DNA of 21,808 nucleotides. It comes from Limiplasma sp036645955. Lineage in GTDB: Bacteria; Bacillota; Clostridia; Christensenellales; Aristaeellaceae. Positions 16,179 to 21,808 of the stretch are shown here, piece after piece. The DNA is taken from NCBI GenBank assembly GCA_036645955.1, contig JAVXND010000049.1, forward strand, positions 1 through 21,808. The letters run 5' to 3'. A model generated the notes under the pieces. That model was given only the letters and a program-made list of their open reading frames with translations, had not been told where the DNA came from and ran no database searches. Numbering within the stretch: the first letter of the stretch is position 1; the number at the start of each line of letters is the position of its first letter. Both the position numbers and the translations under genes were made by a program.

Positions 16179-16784
16179 CTATTTGGATTCGCTAAGAAAC
16201 GAACGCTTGAGGCATTTTGGAAGCACAAGGCAGAGCGCCGCTACCAGTACCGTTGTGGTTGCCACACCTAGCACCTTCACACAGGCCACCCCAAAATATA
16301 GTGCAAGCCAATAGGGAAAGCCCTTTGCACCAAACCACTGACAGAAATACTGCTCCCAATGGCTGCCGGTAACGCCGCCCGCCAGCCAAAAGGTAAGCGC
16401 GGTGCTTAAAGCGGAGCAGATCACCACCAGCAGCAGCGCGGTTAAGGGAATGCGGTTTAAACACAGCTTTCCCTGCTTGCGCATGGTAAGACCAATGATG
16501 AGGGCAATGGAAGCGCCTACTGCGTAGTACAATATGAACCGCGGAGAACCAAACTCAATGGCCAAAAGGAAGTTATTCGCCAAAGCAACCAAAAGTCCTG
16601 CTGCAGGCTCAAGCAGGAGTGCGCAAAGAGCAGTTCCTGTAAAGTCCAGCCACATGGGCAGGTTGAAGGCTTCCGCCAGCGCGTGAAAGCCTGTGTTTAA
16701 CAAAACGCCCAAGGTCATCAAAAACAGATAGCGCCATGCTTCGCAGGTTCTTTGCTTTTTAGGCAGGGTGCAGGCATCAGACAT
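16179..16784 (-). CDS. Small polytopic membrane protein, ECF S-component-like
   Basis: A 201-residue protein with about six hydrophobic helices (near 17-37, 45-63, 64-80, 84-101, 112-135, 157-190). The stretch MWLDFTGTALCALLLEPAAGLLVALANN resembles the D..GTa..A...GP..G...A...N pattern of ECF-transporter S components and related membrane sensor domains, but no partner ATPase or T component is in view, so substrate binding is unproven. It overlaps the K+ channel gene by 8 nt and ends 8 nt before whiA, so it is firmly part of this operon. AAGGAGGA lies 7-8 nt before the ATG. Function unknown; transporter-like or sensor roles are both possible. Confidence 0.6.
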   Translation of the reverse strand: MSDACTLPKKQRTCEAWRYLFLMTLGVLLNTGFHALAEAFNLPMWLDFTGTALCALLLEPAAGLLVALANNFLLAIEFGSPRFILYYAVGASIALIIGLTMRKQGKLCLNRIPLTALLLVVICSALSTALTFWLAGGVTGSHWEQYFCQWFGAKGFPYWLALYFGVACVKVLGVATTTVLVAALCLVLPKCLKRSFLSESK

Positions 16785-17532
16785 GCAGCTCTTCCTCCTT
16801 TTGGGTGCTTTGGGGAAGCGGATCCGCAGGCTTTCTTTCGGCGAGCTGTTTATCCTCCTCCAGCTGCTGCATAAAGCCTGCGGTTACCACGCCTGCGGGA
16901 AGCGCGATAATGGCAATGCCAAACAGGGACGAAATCATGCTGACCAAGCGGCCTATGGCGCTGTGCGGAAAAATATCGCCGTAGCCAACCGTGGTAAGCG
17001 CCGTGGTTGCCCAATAAACCGCTGAAAAATAATCAGGGAAGGTATCAGGCTCGGTTGCAAACATCACAAGTGCGCTGATGAAAATGTAGCCGACCGCAAT
17101 CATGAGCACCGTGAGCAGTGTGCGCTTTTCACGTTTGAAAACATTGGAGATGTATAAAAAGTTTTTGGAATAGCGAAGCACCACCACCAGCCGAAACAGG
17201 CGAAGCACGCGAAGGGAGGGCGGCAGCAAGCCAAGCGACGGCAGCAGGCTGATAAAATTAAGCAAAGCGATGGGCGTAAAGGGATAGCGCAAAAACGCCC
17301 ATTTGCCTTTTTTGTTTGCGCTGAAATCCGCCACCATCCAGTGCAAAACAAAATCGATGAACAGGATATATACCGTCCACAAATCCAAGGTAACCATCCA
17401 CGGGGTTTGCTGCTTCACCATGAGCGGCACCATGCTCAAGCAGGCAACCAGCATGACCGTAATGTTGTAAATACGGTTTGCAAGCTGTGGATGTGCTACG
17501 CGCATGATGAGGTGATAAATGGAAGTACGCAA
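16777..17532 (-). CDS. Voltage-gated-type potassium channel, six-TM
   Basis: A six-helix K+ channel subunit that would assemble as a tetramer in the membrane. Counting from the TTG at 17541: S1 about 24-41, S2 50-72, S3 82-103, an S4-like arginine-bearing helix RVLRLFRLVVVLRYSKNF (111-128), S5 141-163, pore helix and selectivity filter TTVGYGD (183-189), S6 197-222, then a short acidic, coiled tail. There is no RCK/TrkA-N domain. The start is uncertain: the TTG at 17541 touches AAGGAGA directly, so I prefer the TTG at 17530-17532 about ten nt from it; an ATG at residue 13 is a third option. It lies 43 nt after the SH3-like gene and overlaps the next gene. Confidence 0.9.
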   Translation of the reverse strand: MRTSIYHLIMRVAHPQLANRIYNITVMLVACLSMVPLMVKQQTPWMVTLDLWTVYILFIDFVLHWMVADFSANKKGKWAFLRYPFTPIALLNFISLLPSLGLLPPSLRVLRLFRLVVVLRYSKNFLYISNVFKREKRTLLTVLMIAVGYIFISALVMFATEPDTFPDYFSAVYWATTALTTVGYGDIFPHSAIGRLVSMISSLFGIAIIALPAGVVTAGFMQQLEEDKQLAERKPADPLPQSTQKEEELHV

Positions 17533-17575
17533 TGAAAACAATCTCCTTATGGCAGATTTGAAGGGGTCGTATTTA

Positions 17576-18403
17576 TTATTGAGCCGCTACTTGATTCACG
17601 GGAATCCATGCGCGTACAAGCCCTAATTTACAATCAAACTCCGCAAAAACCCATCCGTCCTCTTCAAAAAACACGGAAAGGGAGGTGCCGCTGGCAATGG
17701 CGGCTTCCTTAAACGAATCGTATTGTGAGCCCGGACCAAAGGTGGGCACGAGCTTTTTCGTTGTTTTGGCGGGATAGGAGGAGAGGGTGACCGTGGGGAC
17801 ATTGCCCACGCCTTCAAAATCCTTGGGGAGGAAATACACGCGGCGCTTGCCCACGGTGGTGTAGTCCAAATCCACCAGCACATAGCCGTCCTCCACAAAC
17901 AGCGCGTTTGTACTGGTCATTTTATAGGTTTTGTATGCGCCCGCGCCGTGATAATTGCGGCTTGGGCCGCAGCGGGATTGCACCCGTTCATCCTCAGGCA
18001 GGGGATAGGCGTAGAGGGTATATTTTTGATAGTTTTCCGTAGGCCATGGGTTTTGAGACTCTGCCTTGCCAGAGGTTTGGTTTGCTTGGCTTGTGCCAGA
18101 ATTGCTGAAAAACCACGACATTTCATAGCTTTGATCGGTCATGATCCAGTTGCCGTTCGCGTCCTTTGCATACAAGGTAACGGTGGAAGCGCCGTTGTCG
18201 GATACGCTGAGCGTCCAATCCACACTGCCGTTGCTGCTTTTCTGATCCAGTATTCGGCTGACGGTTTGGCCGTTTTCATCCATTAAAGAAACCCCGTGAA
18301 TGGTATCGTCTGTGGTAACAGAGAGCACTGCCGAATCAGCCAAAGCCGCGGATGTGAAGGTAAATAACAGGGCGAGCCATAAACAAACAATGAGCTTACG
18401 CAT
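17576..18403 (-). CDS. Secreted protein with SH3-like repeats
   Basis: A 275-residue exported protein of unknown function. A signal peptide (1-22) with an ALA-D cleavage site is followed by a beta-rich region (23-105), a Ser/Thr/Gln/Asn linker (about 108-122), and two SH3b-like modules, about 128-195 (VQSRCGPSRNYHGAGAYKTYKMTSTNALFVEDGYVLVDL) and 206-272 (LVPTFGPGSQYDSFKEAAIASGTSLSVFFEEDGWVFAEF). The GPS/GPG-nY pattern and W/Y-VxVxx core resemble bacterial SH3 domains that bind cell-wall or protein ligands. No enzyme domain is seen. GGAGG nine nt upstream supports the ATG at 18403. It is the first gene of the five-gene minus-strand cluster ending with the HPr-like gene. Confidence 0.75.
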   Translation of the reverse strand: MRKLIVCLWLALLFTFTSAALADSAVLSVTTDDTIHGVSLMDENGQTVSRILDQKSSNGSVDWTLSVSDNGASTVTLYAKDANGNWIMTDQSYEMSWFFSNSGTSQANQTSGKAESQNPWPTENYQKYTLYAYPLPEDERVQSRCGPSRNYHGAGAYKTYKMTSTNALFVEDGYVLVDLDYTTVGKRRVYFLPKDFEGVGNVPTVTLSSYPAKTTKKLVPTFGPGSQYDSFKEAAIASGTSLSVFFEEDGWVFAEFDCKLGLVRAWIPVNQVAAQ

Positions 18404-18474
18404 AGTGGATTGCCTCCTCTGTTTTATTTTGAAAAACCAAATGCAGTTTTTTGGAAAGCTTGATTCACATAGGT

Positions 18475-18503
18475 AGTATAACAGGTAAAACCTATTAATT
18501 CAA
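18475..18503 (-). promoter_or_regulatory. Promoter of the SH3/K+ channel/whiA cluster
   Basis: On the minus strand TTGAAT (18498-18503), a 17-nt spacer and TATACT (18475-18480) sit about 70 nt upstream of the SH3-like gene. The five genes below it are spaced 43 nt or less, so it probably drives them all. Confidence 0.65.
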
Positions 18504-18575
18504 GGGAAAAACTTGAAAGCGGCACGGGCGGGGAAGCATGCACTTGTTTTTTTCCTGTACATTTGAAAACCCCTC

Positions 18576-18604
18576 TTGCAATTTAGTGTGCTTGGATGCA
18601 TAAT
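18576..18604 (+). promoter_or_regulatory. Promoter of serC-serA
   Basis: TTGCAA (18576-18581), a 17-nt spacer and CATAAT (18599-18604) lie about 85 nt before the serC ATG. The leader shows no clear T-box or other riboswitch. Confidence 0.6.
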
Positions 18605-18688
18605 ATCGTCATGCGGTCGATTATTCACCCATAGGGCAAGAAGTGTCCCACATGCCGCGACACCACATTCAAGGGGAGGGTTTTTCAT

Positions 18689-19768
18689 ATGGAACGCGTA
18701 TTCAACTTTTCTGCCGGACCCGCCATGATGGCGCAAAGCGTGCTGGAAAAAGCACAGAAGGAACTGGTTTGTTATCAAAACAAGGGCATGAGCGTGATGG
18801 AGATGAGCCATCGCAGTAAAATGTATATTGAAATTTACGACGAAACGGTTGCGCTTCTGCGCCAGCTGATGCACATTCCCGAAAACTATGAGGTGCTGTT
18901 TTTGCATGGCGGCGCCACCCTGCAATTTAGCGCCGTGCCGCTCAACCTGATGGCTACAGGGCAAGCGGATTATGTGGATAGCGGCAACTTTGCCCATTTG
19001 GCGGCGGAGGAAGCAAAGCGCTACGGCAAGGTAAACATCGTAGCCTCCAGCCGTGAGGACGGCTACACCTATGTGCCCGATGTAAACGCCATAGCGTGGA
19101 ACCAAGAAGCGGATTATGCCTACATCACCACAAACAACACCATTTACGGCACACGCTATACGCAAATTCCCCAAACGGGCAGGCTTCCCCTTGTGGCGGA
19201 TGTGAGCAGTAACATTTTATCGGAGCCGATGGATATCACGCAATTTGGCATGATTTTTGCGGGTGCGCAGAAGAACATCGGCCCTGCGGGCTTGTGCGTG
19301 GCGGTGATCCGCAAGGATTTGCTGGGGCATGAAAACCCCCTATGCCCCAAGCTCATGAGCTGGGCGCTGGAAGCCAAGAACGACAGCATGCTCAACACCC
19401 CCAACACCTACGGCATTTATATGGCAAAGCTTGGCTTTGAATGGCTGCGCGATTTGGGCGGCGTAGAGGCCATTTATGAGCAGAATGTGGAAAAAGCGGG
19501 GCTGCTGTACGCCTGCTTAGATGAAAGCAAGCTATTCAAAGCCATCGCCCGCAAGGATTGCCGTTCCCTGATGAACGTGACCTTTGTCACTGGCAGCGAG
19601 GAGCTGGACGCGGCTTTTGTGAAGGCGGCCGCCGCGCAGGGCTTGGTCAACCTGAAGGGGCACCGCAATGTGGGCGGCATGCGTGCCAGCATCTACAATG
19701 CCATGCCTGTGGAGGGCGTGCGCAGGCTCGTAACGCTGATGAAATCTTTTGAGAAGGAGAACGCATGA
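18689..19768 (+). CDS. serC: Phosphoserine aminotransferase
   Basis: A PLP enzyme that converts 3-phosphohydroxypyruvate and glutamate to phosphoserine and 2-oxoglutarate, step two of serine biosynthesis. The 359 residues match the family. Diagnostic parts are FNFSAGPAMM (5-14), MEMSHRS (37-43), LFLHGGATLQF (70-80), DVSSNILSEP (171-180) and the PLP site FAGAQKNIGPAGL with Lys195. The C-terminal GHRNVGGMRASIYNAM is the usual substrate-binding segment. AAGGGGAGGG lies eight nt before the ATG. serA begins one nt after its stop, so the two are co-translated. serB is not adjacent. Confidence 0.97.
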   Translation: MERVFNFSAGPAMMAQSVLEKAQKELVCYQNKGMSVMEMSHRSKMYIEIYDETVALLRQLMHIPENYEVLFLHGGATLQFSAVPLNLMATGQADYVDSGNFAHLAAEEAKRYGKVNIVASSREDGYTYVPDVNAIAWNQEADYAYITTNNTIYGTRYTQIPQTGRLPLVADVSSNILSEPMDITQFGMIFAGAQKNIGPAGLCVAVIRKDLLGHENPLCPKLMSWALEAKNDSMLNTPNTYGIYMAKLGFEWLRDLGGVEAIYEQNVEKAGLLYACLDESKLFKAIARKDCRSLMNVTFVTGSEELDAAFVKAAAAQGLVNLKGHRNVGGMRASIYNAMPVEGVRRLVTLMKSFEKENA

Positions 19769-19769
19769 A

Positions 19770-20942
19770 ATGTTTAAAATTCAAACGCTGAACAGCATTT
19801 CCAACATCATACACAGCCAGCTCACGGCGGAAAAGTACCTGATTGCCAACGAGGAACCCGTGCCGGAGGGTATTTTGGTTCGTTCGGCGGATATGCACGA
19901 AATGGAGCTGCCTGAAACCCTGCTGGCCATAGCGCGTGCGGGTGCAGGAACCAACAACATCCCCATTGAGGAATGCTCCAAGCGCGGCATTGTGGTGTTT
20001 AACACGCCTGGCGCAAATGCAAACGCGGTGGCGGAATTGGTCATTTGCGGCTTGATGCTGGGCAGCCGCAATGTAGCGGGCGGCATTGATTGGGCCACCT
20101 CTTTAAACGGCAAGGGCGACGAAGTGCCCAAGCTTGTGGAAAAAGGCAAGGGGCAGTTTGCAGGCCCCGAGGTGCGCGGCAAAACCTTGGGTGTGGTAGG
20201 CTTAGGCGCTATCGGCGCGATTGTGGCCAACGCGGCGGTGCAGGGGCTTGGCATGGAGGTGGTCGGCTACGACCCGTATATCAGCGTGGAAAGCGCATGG
20301 TCGTTAAGCCGCGCGGTGAAGCGCTGCAACAACATGGATGAGCTTTTTGCACAGGCGGATTATATCACCGTGCATGTGCCGCTGATGGAGAGCACGCGCG
20401 GATTGCTGGGTACCGCCGCCATTGCCAAAATGAAGGATGGCGTGCATCTGCTCAACTTTAGCCGTGCCGAGCTAGCGGACGCGGACGCTCTGAAAGCGGC
20501 GCTTGATTGCGGCAAGGTGGCCAGCTATGTAACCGATTTCCCCACCCAAGCGGTGCTGGAAATGAAGAACGCCGTTACCATACCGCATTTGGGCGCAAGC
20601 ACGCCCGAAAGCGAGGAAAACTGTGCGCAAATGGCGGCGGCGGAGCTTCGCGATTATTTGGAAAACGGGCAGATACGCAATTCTGTCAACCTGCCTGAAA
20701 TGCTGATGGGTGCCAGCGAGGGCACGCGTATTTTGATGATTCACGGGAACGAGCCCGGCATGGTGAGCGCCATCTCTGCGGCGATCGGCGCTCGCAAAAT
20801 CAACATCAACAACATGCAAAACAAGAGCCGCAAAAACATGGCCGTAACGGTGCTCGAGCTAGACAAGCTGCCCGATGCGCGGCTGATGACGGAGCTGACC
20901 GCATTGCCGGGGGTTATTCGCGTGAGATGCTTTCATGAATAG
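19770..20942 (+). CDS. serA: D-3-phosphoglycerate dehydrogenase with ACT domain
   Basis: Catalyses the first committed step of serine synthesis, NAD-dependent oxidation of 3-phosphoglycerate. The 390 residues contain a split substrate domain, the Rossmann NAD motif GVVGLGAIG (141-149), and a C-terminal ACT domain (about 319-390) that usually binds serine for feedback control. Catalytic Arg232 (NFSRAELAD) and His273 (IPHLGAS) are present. The catalytic Glu of classical enzymes (FPTE) appears as Gln260 here (DFPTQ). The intervening ASB domain of long SerA types is absent, so this is the short ACT type. I chose the ATG at 19770 because AAGGAGA (19754-19760) precedes it by nine nt; the longer reading from 19749 overlaps the end of serC. 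Confidence 0.95.
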   Translation: MFKIQTLNSISNIIHSQLTAEKYLIANEEPVPEGILVRSADMHEMELPETLLAIARAGAGTNNIPIEECSKRGIVVFNTPGANANAVAELVICGLMLGSRNVAGGIDWATSLNGKGDEVPKLVEKGKGQFAGPEVRGKTLGVVGLGAIGAIVANAAVQGLGMEVVGYDPYISVESAWSLSRAVKRCNNMDELFAQADYITVHVPLMESTRGLLGTAAIAKMKDGVHLLNFSRAELADADALKAALDCGKVASYVTDFPTQAVLEMKNAVTIPHLGASTPESEENCAQMAAAELRDYLENGQIRNSVNLPEMLMGASEGTRILMIHGNEPGMVSAISAAIGARKININNMQNKSRKNMAVTVLELDKLPDARLMTELTALPGVIRVRCFHE

Positions 20943-20945
20943 GTG

Positions 20946-20988
20946 GGGATAAAAAAAGAGGGTGCCGAAGGGCACCTTTTTTTTATCC
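20946..20988 (+). terminator. Rho-independent terminator of serC-serA
   Basis: The stem GGTGCC-GAAG-GGCACC (20961-20976) is followed by eight Ts, nested in a longer A-tract/T-tract palindrome (GGGATAAAAAAA with TTTTTTTTATCCC). It begins four nt after the serA stop. Confidence 0.93.
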
Positions 20989-21006
20989 CTAGCGGGGGGA
21001 AGGGGG

Positions 21007-21078
21007 GCGCCTTACGCTCCTGCATTTGCTGACGCGCGCGATGCGTGCGGGGGGGCTGCGCCTTACGCTCCTGCATTT
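21007..21078. repeat. 21-nt direct repeat with 51 nt period
   Basis: GCGCCTTACGCTCCTGCATTT occurs at 21007-21027 and again at 21058-21078. The spacer is G-rich. The period is close to the 52 nt of the array at 1-96, but the words differ. Confidence 0.7.
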
Positions 21079-21102
21079 TCAATACATGCTTTCAGATAAC
21101 AT

Positions 21103-21134
21103 TGTAGGGACACCATATATGGTGTCCGCCCAGT
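21103..21134 (-). repeat. Dispersed palindromic intergenic repeat, copy 2
   Basis: On the minus strand ACTGGGC, the perfect palindrome GGACACCATATATGGTGTCC (21108-21127), then CTACA: the same 32-nt unit as 9807-9838 in reverse orientation, with three substitutions, two of which pair with each other. Confidence 0.8.
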
Positions 21135-21300
21135 TGGCGGGAAATCACTTTCATGGGGGACACATCCCCTCGTATATCCCCCCACACGGGGGCAGGGGGG
21201 TGCCGCCACCGCAGGGGGCGGACGGATTTCGGAAGTGCCCTTCCGCGCGACTGGCGTGGGGACTGCCCCCCACACGGGGCAATGTCATCAGGGTAACTTT
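21135..21300. other. GC-rich non-coding stretch with C/G-run palindromes
   Basis: No believable gene. The word CCCCCCACACGGGG occurs at 21178-21191 and 21266-21279, echoing the C-run/G-run units at 1-14 and 53-67. Composition changes sharply to AT-rich after about 21300, where the insertion element region begins. Confidence 0.5.
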
Positions 21301-21808
21301 AGGGATGGATAAATGCACAATAAGCAATGAAAATGTTTATGCAAACAGCAAATTGACAAAAAAAGATTGGCTCCAAAATTTAGAGGACACATTTTGTGTA
21401 TCTTTTAAATGATGGTGACAATTATGATTAAAGTGCAAGACGCAATAAAAGTAGTGTTAAAATTGATGAATAGCATTGGTTTTAAAGAAAGGAATATTTA
21501 TAAAAAAACATACTTTTCGAGAAAAAGTCAGAAGATGCAATTTTGTGATACAATAAAATTAATATTAAGTTTGCCAAAAGCAAGCTTGGCAATGGAGTTG
21601 AGACATTTTGTGAAAAATTACTTGGATGGCGTTGAAAGCATAGCTCCACAATCTGTTTTTGAAGCACGCTTCAAACTCAAGCCAGAGGCATTTATAGAGT
21701 TGAACGAGGCTGTAATAAAAAGTTATTATGAAAATGAGTATAAAACAATTGAAGGATATCGAGTAATAGCAGTAGATGGTTCAGCATTTCAAGTCCCCAA
21801 CAATGCCT
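21300..21808 (+). mobile_element. Left part of an IS4-like insertion sequence
   Basis: AT-rich DNA starting at about 21300 leads into the transposase frame. The exact left terminal inverted repeat cannot be fixed without the right end, which lies outside. A TTGACA at 21353-21358 may be the -35 of the transposase promoter, though no good -10 follows. Confidence 0.5.
21424..21808 (+). CDS. IS4-like (DDE) transposase, 5' part only
   Basis: The frame opens at ATG 21424 and runs to the window end without a stop (128 complete codons seen). The sequence (TYFSRKSQKMQFCDTIKLIL, then SVFEARFKLKPEAFIELN and GYRVIAVDGSAFQVPNN) matches the N-terminal part of IS4-family transposases; Asp118 in AVDGS is the expected first catalytic aspartate. 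The DNA is clearly AT-rich and uses AT-ending codons (ATA, TTA, AAA), unlike the rest of the window, a sign of recent arrival. The ribosome site is weak (GGTG). Whether the gene is intact cannot be judged here. Confidence 0.85.
   Translation, partial: MIKVQDAIKVVLKLMNSIGFKERNIYKKTYFSRKSQKMQFCDTIKLILSLPKASLAMELRHFVKNYLDGVESIAPQSVFEARFKLKPEAFIELNEAVIKSYYENEYKTIEGYRVIAVDGSAFQVPNNA

Noticed and set aside
18605..18688. T-box or riboswitch in the serC leader
   Set aside because: The leader is only about 80 nt, with no T-box consensus, specifier loop or terminator/antiterminator pair.
18500..19174. A 224-codon minus-strand frame
   Set aside because: It is antisense to serC and its promoter and has no recognisable motif.
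21026..21412. A 128-codon plus-strand frame across the GC-rich repeats
   Set aside because: It spans repeats, the palindrome and the composition break; half is GC-rich repeat translation and half AT-rich IS leader. No domain or ribosome site supports it.

Overview
The window looks like a chromosomal piece of a low-to-mid G+C Bacillota, most likely a Clostridia-class gut-type bacterium. Signs of this are the whiA/HPr-like pair, a Bacillota-type AddA helicase-nuclease, strong AGGAGG ribosome sites with frequent GTG/TTG starts, sigma-A type promoters, and two perfect copies of the ParB site TGTTTCACGTGAAACA. The parS pair, dnaN and a cluster of DnaA-box-like 9-mers suggest an origin-proximal location, although dnaA, recF and parAB are not in view.

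Layout. 1-170: GC-rich direct repeats and a terminator. 179-1900 (-): lipoprotein with five peptidoglycan-binding repeats. 2092-5793 (-): addA, without addB beside it. 5815-6013: divergent control region with both parS sites and promoters for addA and glgP. 6014-8467 (+): glycogen/maltodextrin phosphorylase. 8845-9723 (+): metallo-beta-lactamase-fold hydrolase behind a strong promoter and a long leader. 9724-9888: bidirectional terminator and palindromic repeat. 9889-13322 (-): flippase-like LPG-synthase-TM protein, GtrA-like protein and a Cache-GGDEF diguanylate cyclase. 13395-14513 (-): dnaN. 14514-14920: non-coding, with nine DnaA-box-like words. 14921-18403 (-): five tightly packed genes (secreted SH3-like protein, K+ channel, small membrane protein, whiA, HPr-like). 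18689-20942 (+): serC-serA operon for serine biosynthesis. 20946-21300: terminator and GC-rich repeats. 21424-21808 (+): start of an AT-rich IS4-like transposase cut by the window end.

The genes are mostly housekeeping: DNA repair and replication (addA, dnaN), carbon storage (glgP), serine synthesis (serC, serA), cell-division and carbon-linked regulation (whiA, HPr-like) and envelope functions (PG-binding lipoprotein, GtrA, flippase-like, SH3-like, K+ channel). I see no CRISPR array, tRNA or rRNA, and no clear novel defence-type system. The most unusual signals are DNA-level: the parS pair set against the addA promoter, the DnaA-box-like cluster before dnaN, the same word written in three reading frames inside addA, and a dispersed palindrome with a compensatory base change.
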